NCBI GenBank assembly: GCA_016183765.1
Contig: JACPEA010000002.1
Span: 237,832-301,831, forward strand
Origin: Bacteroidota bacterium
GTDB lineage: Bacteria; Bacteroidota; Bacteroidia; Chitinophagales; Chitinophagaceae
Reading direction: 5' to 3'
Length of the DNA: 64,000 nucleotides
A model generated the notes under the pieces. The model ran no database searches. It was not told where the DNA came from and worked only from the letters and a program-made list of their open reading frames with translations. Position numbers and translations under genes: made by a program. Shown here in pieces: positions 41,985-49,460 of the stretch. The number at the start of each line of letters is the position of its first letter. Position 1 is the first letter of the stretch.

Positions 41985-43544
41985 ATGAAAAAGATAATAA
42001 TCTGTTCATTAATGGCAGCGGTTGCTTTTACTACCGGCTGTACCAAGAAATTTGATGAGCTGAAGATAGATACCAACCGGCCTGAGAGTGTGCCGCCATC
42101 ACTGGTGCTGAGTGGGGTAGAGAATGACTTTACCCAGGGCGCCTGGACACAGACACACCGATGGAACCAGTTCAGCAACTGTAATTACAACTATTATGGC
42201 AACCAGGAATATAACTGGACCAATACATCGTTTAACCCGTACAATACACTGAAGAACATTCTGAAAATGGAGCAGGAAGCTGCCAAGATTGCTGCTGCAC
42301 AGAATCCGTATTCAGCATTGGGTAAATTTTTCCGTGCATTCTTTTATTACGACCTCACCATGCGTGTGGGCGATCTGCCGATGAACGAGGCGGTAAAAGG
42401 CCTGGAAATGAGCACGCCCAAATACAATACCCAAAAGGAAGTGTTCATCCAGGTACTGAAATGGCTGGAAGAGGCCAATGCTGATATGGCTGTATTGATA
42501 ACCGCCGGCGACAGAACCCTGGCTGGTGATTATTACTACAATAATGATCTGAAAAAATGGCAAAAAGCGATAAACGTCTTCAAATTACGCGTGCTGATCG
42601 CTTTAAGCAAAAAAGAGGCTGATACAGACCTGGCCATCAAGCAAAAATTTGCAGCAACCCTGGCTGATGCCGCAAAGTATCCTTTATTTGCCTCTATGTC
42701 AGATAACCTGCAGTATGTGTATAACAGTACATTTAACAAGTATCCTACCAGTCCGGATAATTTTGGTTTCGACGCTACCCGTTATAATACCAGCGCTACT
42801 TACCTGAATAACCTGGTGGCATTGCAGGATCCCCGTACATTCGTTACTGCGGAACCTGCTGCCAAAAGAGTGGCCGGTGGGGCAGCGCCTAATTCATTCG
42901 GCGCATTCCTGGGTGCCAGCAGTGGAGAAGACCTGGCAGATATGAGTTCAAAAGCAAACAATGGAGAGTATTCTTTTATCAACCGTAAACGTTATTACAG
43001 CACGTATACGGCAGAACCCAATATGCAGATCGGCTATCCTGAAATGTGCTTCAATATTGCCGAAGCCATTAACCGCGGATGGATTACCGGTGACGCAGAA
43101 AGCTGGTATAAGAAAGGACTTACGGCTTCCATTGCCTTTTACGGTATCGTAAACGGAAACAATACCGTGTATTTTCAAAAACCAGGCGGTACATTGAACG
43201 ATTACAACACGTACGTGATCAATTACGATGAAAACGCTTATTACAACCAGGCAACGGTGAAATATGCGGGTAATACGGCTGCAGGTCTCAACCAGATCCT
43301 GTTACAGAAATACCTGGCTTATTTCCAGAACAGTGGCTGGGAAGCTTATTATAACTGGAGAAGGACCGGTGTGCCTACTTTCCTTATAGGTCCAGGTACC
43401 GGAAACAGTCAGCGTATCGCCAAACGTTTCCTGTATCCCACATCAGAAAACGCTACCAACAAAACCAACCTGCAGGAAGCGCTGCAACGTCAGTTTACGG
43501 GTGGTGTTGATGATATCAATGCAGATATGTGGGTCATCAAGTAA
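41985..43544 (+). CDS. SusD/RagB-like outer membrane lipoprotein
   Basis: A 519-aa lipoprotein of the SusD-like_2 type, the lid that closes over the SusC barrel. The lipobox is VAFTTGC with Cys about 19. N-terminal DELKIDTNRPESVPPSLVLSGVENDF and C-terminal YYNWRRTGVPTFLIG are family hallmarks, with TPR-like helices between (FFRAFFYYDLTMRVGDLPMNEAVKG). It is paired with the upstream SusC. A stable hairpin follows the stop codon before the next gene. Confidence 0.93.
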   Translation: MKKIIICSLMAAVAFTTGCTKKFDELKIDTNRPESVPPSLVLSGVENDFTQGAWTQTHRWNQFSNCNYNYYGNQEYNWTNTSFNPYNTLKNILKMEQEAAKIAAAQNPYSALGKFFRAFFYYDLTMRVGDLPMNEAVKGLEMSTPKYNTQKEVFIQVLKWLEEANADMAVLITAGDRTLAGDYYYNNDLKKWQKAINVFKLRVLIALSKKEADTDLAIKQKFAATLADAAKYPLFASMSDNLQYVYNSTFNKYPTSPDNFGFDATRYNTSATYLNNLVALQDPRTFVTAEPAAKRVAGGAAPNSFGAFLGASSGEDLADMSSKANNGEYSFINRKRYYSTYTAEPNMQIGYPEMCFNIAEAINRGWITGDAESWYKKGLTASIAFYGIVNGNNTVYFQKPGGTLNDYNTYVINYDENAYYNQATVKYAGNTAAGLNQILLQKYLAYFQNSGWEAYYNWRRTGVPTFLIGPGTGNSQRIAKRFLYPTSENATNKTNLQEALQRQFTGGVDDINADMWVIK

Positions 43545-43574
43545 TAGTTGAATTAGCATAGGTGCAGTTTTCAA

Positions 43575-43600
43575 AAGCGGGGCCCTCCGGGGCTTCGCTT
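43575..43600 (+). other. Intra-operon RNA hairpin after susD
   Basis: AAGCGGGGCCC pairs with GGGCTTCGCTT (two G-U pairs) around a four-base loop, giving an 11-bp stem 30 bp after the susD stop. No T-run follows, so it is unlikely to be a full terminator. It could protect the susCD part of the message and lower expression of the downstream genes. Confidence 0.5.
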
Positions 43601-43690
43601 ACCTTATTTCATAAATAGCTGTAGTAAAACCGAAAACTGCATGCCTGCTGTTTGTATATTGGCCGGATAAAAGCATTCTTTATACGTTAT

Positions 43691-45721
43691 ATGAAACTGT
43701 TGTCTTTTTTTCTCGTTCCCCTGCTTGCTGCAGGGCAGGATCTTTCTGCACCGGAAAAAGATACCACCGGTTCACTGGTGCCTGTAGTGGTTACCGCAAC
43801 GCGTAAACTGACTGATGGATACCTGCTTCCATATTCGTATGTTGTTATCGACTCACAAACGATCCATCGATCTGGTGCCAGAACCACGCCGGAGTTATTG
43901 ATGGGTACAACAGGTGTGTTTGTGCAAAAGACCAATCATGGTGGCGGCTCGGCATTTGTAAGAGGGCTTACCGGCAACCAGGCATTGATCATGCTCGATG
44001 GGATCCGGTTCAACAATGCCACTTTTCGTTATGGCCCCAATCAATACCTCAACACCATTGACCTGTATACGATCGATAAAATAGAAGTGGTAAAAGGCGC
44101 CGGTTCCGTGCAATATGGATCCGATGCACTGGGTGGCGTGATACAGTTGTTCAGCCGCGACCTGTCTTTCGGTAAAAGATCCTTTCATGCCAAAACCTTT
44201 GCCAAAGCGGTCTCTGCCGATATGGAATATACAGGCAGGGGAGAACTTTCTTACCAGTCGAACGGGTTTGCTTTTTCTGCCGGTTATACCCAGCGCAAGT
44301 TCGGTGACCTGGTTGGAGGTGATACCACCGGCCGGCAAACGCCTTCCGGATACACAGAGCGTGCTTTTGATGCGAAGATGAAGTTCCGCCTGGGGGAGAA
44401 TACTTCTTTGTCGTTTTCTCACCAGTACGTGCGCCAGGAAGATGTGCCCCTGTATCACCGCGTCAAACTGGAGAACTATGCGTATTATTTTTTTGCGCCC
44501 CAGCAACGTTCTCTGACTTACCTGAAACTGGAAACCAAAACAAACCATCGCTGGATGGACCGGGTACACCTGATCCTGTCGGCACAGCAAAGTTTAGAAC
44601 GGAGAAACTACCTGCGTAATGGAAGTGCCAGCCGTTTTTCAGAGGAAGACAAAGTGCGTACACTGGGAGCCAGTCTTGATATAGCTTCTGTATGGAGTAA
44701 ACGATGGTATAGCAACAGCGGTATTGAATATTACCGCGATGCAGTGAATAGTGTCAAGTTTCAGCAACCTCTGGCAGGTACTGCTGTACAAACCCTGCGT
44801 GGCCTGTATCCTGATGGTTCCAGTAACCAGAGCTTTTCCCTGTACAGCCTGCACCACCTGCAGGCCGGTAGGTTCAATATGGAAGGTGGCATTCGCTACA
44901 ATACACTCGCTATCCGTATAACAGATACCAGTAAAACAACGGGTAGTCTGGGAAAAATAACCATACAACCCGCTTCCCTGGTGGTGAATATGGCATTGGG
45001 CTACCAGCTTACCCCAACCTCGCGTTTATATACCGCTTTCAGTACCGGTTACCGGGCACCTAATATCGACGATATGGGAAGTCTGGGGTTGGTTGATTTT
45101 CGTTATGAGGTGCCAGCCTACGGCTTAAGGCCGGAAAAAAGTTACCATACAGAGGTCGGATACCGGTTCAGGAATGAACGGCTATCGGCGTCCGCCGCTG
45201 TTTTTTATATGCACCTTTCAGATCTGATCACACGTGTACAGGTTCCGGGACAACAAGTGAACGGATACAATGTGTACACCAAACAGAACAGCCAGGAATC
45301 TTACCTGAAAGGAGCCGAATTTGAATTCAGATACCTGTTAACAGCTAAACTTACCTGCGAAATGGGGGGCACTTACCTGTTCAGCCAGAACCTGTCGGCC
45401 AACGAACCCATGCGGCGTATCCCGCCCGTGAATGGAAGAGTTATCCTGCGCTACCAGCGCCAGCAATGGTTCGTAGCGGTTGAAAACCTGGCTGCAGGTG
45501 CACAAACAAGACTGGCGCAGGGTGATAAAGACGATAACCGTATTCCGGCAGGAGGAACACCGGGATGGAACCTGGTGAATATGCATGCCGGATATTCTGT
45601 GAAACAGTTGAGGATACAGGCCGGCTTGCAGAATATCGCAAATGTTGATTACCGTACCCACGGAAGTGGTATTAACGGAGCGGGCAGAAATGCCTGGCTC
45701 TCTTTGCAATTCATGTTATAA
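43691..45721 (+). CDS. TonB-dependent receptor (BtuB/CirA-like)
   Basis: A 676-aa TonB receptor. ATG 43691 is chosen because it opens a signal peptide (KLLSFFLVPLLAAGQ); the listed start adds 13 residues. The TonB box region (LVPVVVTATRK) is followed by the plug (YVVIDSQTIHRSGARTTPELLMGTTGVFVQ; VRGLTGNQALIMLDGIRFN; GAGSVQYGSDALGGVIQLFS) and the barrel, which ends in WLSLQFML. It lacks the long N-terminal extension of SusC. It lies in the phosphonate operon, 10 bp before the phnZ-like gene, so it may take up a smaller related solute or a metal, for instance iron for the HD oxygenase. Confidence 0.92.
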   Translation: MKLLSFFLVPLLAAGQDLSAPEKDTTGSLVPVVVTATRKLTDGYLLPYSYVVIDSQTIHRSGARTTPELLMGTTGVFVQKTNHGGGSAFVRGLTGNQALIMLDGIRFNNATFRYGPNQYLNTIDLYTIDKIEVVKGAGSVQYGSDALGGVIQLFSRDLSFGKRSFHAKTFAKAVSADMEYTGRGELSYQSNGFAFSAGYTQRKFGDLVGGDTTGRQTPSGYTERAFDAKMKFRLGENTSLSFSHQYVRQEDVPLYHRVKLENYAYYFFAPQQRSLTYLKLETKTNHRWMDRVHLILSAQQSLERRNYLRNGSASRFSEEDKVRTLGASLDIASVWSKRWYSNSGIEYYRDAVNSVKFQQPLAGTAVQTLRGLYPDGSSNQSFSLYSLHHLQAGRFNMEGGIRYNTLAIRITDTSKTTGSLGKITIQPASLVVNMALGYQLTPTSRLYTAFSTGYRAPNIDDMGSLGLVDFRYEVPAYGLRPEKSYHTEVGYRFRNERLSASAAVFYMHLSDLITRVQVPGQQVNGYNVYTKQNSQESYLKGAEFEFRYLLTAKLTCEMGGTYLFSQNLSANEPMRRIPPVNGRVILRYQRQQWFVAVENLAAGAQTRLAQGDKDDNRIPAGGTPGWNLVNMHAGYSVKQLRIQAGLQNIANVDYRTHGSGINGAGRNAWLSLQFML

Positions 45722-45730
45722 ACCTGAACT

Positions 45731-46330
45731 ATGACAATACCTGATCAAGGGATCGATTCTATCGTGGATGAAGTGATTTCACTTTACGAAAGATTTGGCG
45801 GGGAGGATTATATCGGCGAGCCCGTTTCCCAGATAGAACATATGTGCCAGTGCGCGCAGCTGGCAGAAAAGGAAGGGTACGATACGGAAGTGATCCTGGC
45901 TGCTTTTTTTCACGATATTGGTCACTTGTGTGAGCATATCACTGAAGTGGAACTCATGGATGGTTACGGTGTGGTGGATCATGAGAAACTGGGAGCGGAT
46001 TACCTGCAAAAAAAAGGTTTTTCAGAAAAGATCGCCAAACTGGTAGCTTCTCATGTAGCAGCCAAAAGATACCTGACCCGACGGTATCCTGATTATTATG
46101 AACAATTATCACCCGCAAGTAAAGAAACCCTTGTATTCCAGGGTGGGGTGATGACAGAAGAAGAAGCCATCACTTTTGAGTCTGACCCACTGGCAGAATT
46201 GTATATACGGCTGCGCAGATGGGATGAGCAGGCCAAACAAGAACATATCCCGCTACCATCACTTGCACATTACCGGGCATTGATGCAGCAACATTTAACC
46301 GAACAAAGTAAAACGATCGAAAACAGATGA
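45731..46330 (+). CDS. PhnZ-like HD-domain phosphonate oxygenase
   Basis: A 199-aa HD-domain protein of the phosphonate-degradation type (TIGR03276). PhnZ uses a mixed-valence di-iron centre and O2 to split 1-hydroxy-2-aminoethylphosphonate into glycine and phosphate. The key PhnZ residues align: lid residues in DYIGEPVSQ (Tyr27, Glu30), His37 in QIEHM, HD pair FFHDIGHL (His61, Asp62), VDHEKLGADYL (His84), SHVAAKRYL (His108, Lys112) and RRWDEQAK (Asp165). All iron ligands are kept, so it should be active. No PhnY-type hydroxylase is adjacent. Its stop overlaps the next start by 4 bp. Confidence 0.88.
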   Translation: MTIPDQGIDSIVDEVISLYERFGGEDYIGEPVSQIEHMCQCAQLAEKEGYDTEVILAAFFHDIGHLCEHITEVELMDGYGVVDHEKLGADYLQKKGFSEKIAKLVASHVAAKRYLTRRYPDYYEQLSPASKETLVFQGGVMTEEEAITFESDPLAELYIRLRRWDEQAKQEHIPLPSLAHYRALMQQHLTEQSKTIENR

Positions 46331-47013
46331 GAACAGCATTAGTTGTATTTGATATTGCAGGAACCACCGTATCCGACAAGGGCAATGTAAACCAGGCGTT
46401 CCGCAATGCACTGGCCGAAGAAAATATCCAGGTCGCAATTGAAGAAGTGAATACCCTGATGGGATACAGAAAAATAGACGCCATTATGCGAATGGTGGTA
46501 AAACATGCACCGCAGCTGACCGGTTCCGGGCAGGAAGAACGGATAAATGCGATCCATAACAGGTTTAACAGCATTATGGTTGATTTTTACCGGAATGATG
46601 CAGCCCTTGAACCACTTCCTTTTGCAGAAGAACTGTTTGCATTGTTACAGGAAAAAGGCATTAAAGTGGCTTTGAATACTGGTTTTACCCGCGTCATTAC
46701 AGACGCCATCCTGCAAAAACTGGGATGGGATAAAGCTGCCTTCATCAACACGGTGATCTGCAGTGATGAAGTTCCCGAAGGCAGGCCACACCCCTATATG
46801 ATCCAATCCATTATGCAACAGCTCGGTATTTCGGATGCCGCTAAAGTGGTAAAAGTGGGCGATACGGAAGTAGATGTGAACGAAGGAAGAAATGCCGGTT
46901 GTGGTTTGGTAGTAGCTGTTACCACCGGTGCCTACACGCGTGAACAGCTTTCTCCCTACCACCCTGATGCGATCATTGATTCATTGCAGGAATTACCTGC
47001 ACTAATTCAATAA
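46327..47013 (+). CDS. Phosphonatase-like HAD hydrolase (PhnX-related)
   Basis: A 228-aa HAD enzyme that should break a C-P bond in phosphonoacetaldehyde or a close analogue. It has the special phosphonatase form of motif I, FDIAGTTV (Asp9 with Ala11 instead of the usual second Asp). The cap motif MGYRKID places Lys49 where PhnX has its Schiff-base lysine in MGLLKID. LNTGFTR (motif II), PEGRPHPYM (motif III) and KVGDTEVDVNEGRNAG (motif IV) also match PhnX. It is shorter than PhnX, as expected of the TIGR03351 subgroup. Start overlaps the phnZ-like stop (ATGA). Confidence 0.9.
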   Translation: MRTALVVFDIAGTTVSDKGNVNQAFRNALAEENIQVAIEEVNTLMGYRKIDAIMRMVVKHAPQLTGSGQEERINAIHNRFNSIMVDFYRNDAALEPLPFAEELFALLQEKGIKVALNTGFTRVITDAILQKLGWDKAAFINTVICSDEVPEGRPHPYMIQSIMQQLGISDAAKVVKVGDTEVDVNEGRNAGCGLVVAVTTGAYTREQLSPYHPDAIIDSLQELPALIQ

Positions 47014-47016
47014 AAT

Positions 47017-48309
47017 ATGTTTCGTCTTCCTGGAAAAACCGGTGCTGTTTGGCAGAAAGATACCCTTGTGGCATTGTATGCCGCATTGATAACCTTTCTT
47101 ACGTATGCCACTGTATATGCATTTCGCAAACCATTTACAGTAGCTGGTTTTGAGCAGGAGCCCATGGTTTTTGGGATCCATTACAAAGATGCACTGGTGA
47201 TCAGCCAGGTGTTGGGTTACATGATGAGTAAGTTTTACGGTATCCGTTTCATTTCGGAGCTTAAAAAAATAGGTAGGGGAAAGGTCATACTGTTACTGGT
47301 GGCTGTTTCCTGGCTGGCTTTGTTGTTGTTTGCCTGGGTGCCGGCACCCAGGAATGTCGTATTCCTTTTTATCAACGGGTTCCCGCTGGGAATGATCTGG
47401 GGCGTTATCTTTTCTTATGTGGAAGGAAGGAAAGCCACCGACTTCATAGGAGCGGCACTGGCGGTAAGTTTTATCTTTTCTTCCGGTTTCGTAAAATCGG
47501 TGGCCAAATGGCTGCTGATCGACTTCTCTATAACGGACCAGTGGCTGCCTTTTGCTACCGGGCTGGTATTCCTCATCCCGCTCTTGCTGTTCGTGTTTCT
47601 GCTGGAGCGTATTCCGCCGCCGTCGGAGTCGGATATACAATTGAGGGTTTCCCGGGAACCCATGAACCGGCTTGAAAGAAAACAGTTTTTCAGGAAGTTC
47701 AGTACGGGTATTGTATTGCTGATACTGATCTATGTGTTCCTTACCCTGTTCAGGGATATCCGCGATAACTATGCCGCTGATATGTGGAAAGAACTGGGTT
47801 ATGGAAGTCAGCCTTCCGTATTCACCGCAACTGAGATACCCATCACCATTGCCGTGCTGGCCCTGATCAGTAGCATGATGCTGATCAGGAATAACAGAAA
47901 GGCTTTTGTTGTTACACACTGGATCATTGTGGCCGGATTCCTGGTAGCAGGGGTAAGCTCCCTGTTATTTGTATCAGGGATATTACCCCCTTTTGCGTGG
48001 ATGACATGGGTAGGGATGGGGTTATATATGGGGTATATCCCTTTTAACTGTATCCTCTTCGACAGGATGATCGCCACTTTCCGGCAAAGCGGCAACGTGG
48101 GCTTCCTGATGTACCTGGCCGATTCTTTCGGCTACCTGGCCAGTGTGGCAGTCATCGTTTCTAAAACCATTTTCAATCCCAGTTTGTCCTGGACAACTGT
48201 TTACAGCAACGGCGTTATCCTGCTCTCTGTTGCAGGTATTGCTGCCACTTTTTTTGCATTGGGTTATTTCAATAAAAAATATGCTCTCTTATTTAATCAG
48301 CAACTATGA
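47017..48309 (+). CDS. MFS transporter (DUF5690 type)
   Basis: A 430-aa inner-membrane carrier with about twelve membrane segments. The early motif TYATVYAFRKPFTVAGF resembles the YxxRK segment of the organophosphate:phosphate antiporters (GlpT/UhpT/UhpC), so an organophosphorus substrate is plausible. GFPLGMIWGVIFSYVEGRKATDFIGA is also characteristic. It lies 3 bp after the HAD gene and its stop overlaps the start of the FAD oxidase gene by 4 bp. In this operon it is the only inner-membrane transporter, so it would be the entry route to the cytosol for the phosphonate. Confidence 0.85.
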   Translation: MFRLPGKTGAVWQKDTLVALYAALITFLTYATVYAFRKPFTVAGFEQEPMVFGIHYKDALVISQVLGYMMSKFYGIRFISELKKIGRGKVILLLVAVSWLALLLFAWVPAPRNVVFLFINGFPLGMIWGVIFSYVEGRKATDFIGAALAVSFIFSSGFVKSVAKWLLIDFSITDQWLPFATGLVFLIPLLLFVFLLERIPPPSESDIQLRVSREPMNRLERKQFFRKFSTGIVLLILIYVFLTLFRDIRDNYAADMWKELGYGSQPSVFTATEIPITIAVLALISSMMLIRNNRKAFVVTHWIIVAGFLVAGVSSLLFVSGILPPFAWMTWVGMGLYMGYIPFNCILFDRMIATFRQSGNVGFLMYLADSFGYLASVAVIVSKTIFNPSLSWTTVYSNGVILLSVAGIAATFFALGYFNKKYALLFNQQL

Positions 48310-49433
48310 AGCAGCAATCAGCCATCGTGATCGGGGCCGGTATTGTGGGATTGGCCACAGCCAGGGCACTTGCCTTACAGGGATATGGTGTAACCGTGAT
48401 CGAACGAACAGAAAAAGCCATTGGGGCGTCTATCCGAAATTTTGGTATGGTATGGCCCATTGGGCAACCCGATGGAAAATTATACAACCGTGCTTTGCGA
48501 AGCCGGCAGATATGGAAGGAGATCGCAGACAGCATCGGCCTTTGGTACGAAGAAGCTGGTAGCCTGCACGTAGCCACCGAAACAGATGAATGGCAGGTAT
48601 TGCAGGAGTTGCACCATCATTTCTCCGGTAATGGAAGAAATACGCAACTGTTATCGACGGAGCAGATCAGCCAAAAATTTTCCGGCATACAGACACAGAG
48701 ATTGCTGGGCGGTTTGTACAGCGATACCGAACTGATTGTAGACCCCCGCGAAGCCATCTCGTCTATACCCGCTTACCTGGAAGAATATTTAGACGTAACT
48801 TTTCTCTGGCAAAAACAGGTGAACCGGGTAGAAACCGACCGGGTATACCTTGGGCAGCAGGTACTGCAGGCAGACCTCATATGCATTTGCAGCGGCGCCG
48901 ATTTTGAGACCCTGTATCCTGAAATATTCGCAAACACAGACATTACCAGGTGTAAACTGCAGATGTTGCGTTATCTTTCGGATAAGGCAGATCAACGTAT
49001 CGGCACTTCGGTATGTGGTGGTTTGTCGCTGATCCATTATCATAGTTTTCAGTCGGCACCCTCATTACCCGCACTGAAAAAAAGATATGAAACAGAAATG
49101 ACCGAATACCTGAAATGGGGTATCCATGTCATGGTTTCGCAAAACAGCGGGGGAGAACTGACCGTTGGTGACTCACATGAATATGGACACACGCTGGATC
49201 CATTTGACCGGGCAGAAATCAATCGGCTGATCATGGATTATTTGGACCGATTTATGATCACTGAGGACTGGAAACTGGTACAGTCATGGAATGGCATCTA
49301 CCCCAAAATGACAAATGGACAAACAGAAGTACTGCTGAATCCCGAGCCGGGAGTATATATCCTGAATGGTTTGGGTGGGGCAGGTATGACACTTTCTTTC
49401 GGATTGGCAGAAGAGTTTGCTGCCGGTCTCTGA
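48306..49433 (+). CDS. FAD-dependent amine oxidase, TIGR03364/PbfD-like
   Basis: A 375-aa DAO-type flavoenzyme. FAD binding: VIGAGIVGLATARALALQGYGVTVIER at the N-terminus and a C-terminal GLGGAGMTLSFGLA. The diagnostic block ASIRNFGMVWPIGQP (residues about 42-58) is typical of TIGR03364, a group linked by gene neighbourhood to phosphonatase-like enzymes and proposed to deaminate an aminophosphonate. Related enzymes turn N-methylated or free 2-aminoethylphosphonate into phosphonoacetaldehyde, the substrate of the HAD enzyme encoded upstream. Start overlaps the MFS stop. Confidence 0.87.
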   Translation: MKQQSAIVIGAGIVGLATARALALQGYGVTVIERTEKAIGASIRNFGMVWPIGQPDGKLYNRALRSRQIWKEIADSIGLWYEEAGSLHVATETDEWQVLQELHHHFSGNGRNTQLLSTEQISQKFSGIQTQRLLGGLYSDTELIVDPREAISSIPAYLEEYLDVTFLWQKQVNRVETDRVYLGQQVLQADLICICSGADFETLYPEIFANTDITRCKLQMLRYLSDKADQRIGTSVCGGLSLIHYHSFQSAPSLPALKKRYETEMTEYLKWGIHVMVSQNSGGELTVGDSHEYGHTLDPFDRAEINRLIMDYLDRFMITEDWKLVQSWNGIYPKMTNGQTEVLLNPEPGVYILNGLGGAGMTLSFGLAEEFAAGL

Positions 49434-49460
49434 TTAATGGATCATTTTATAATCCCGAAT

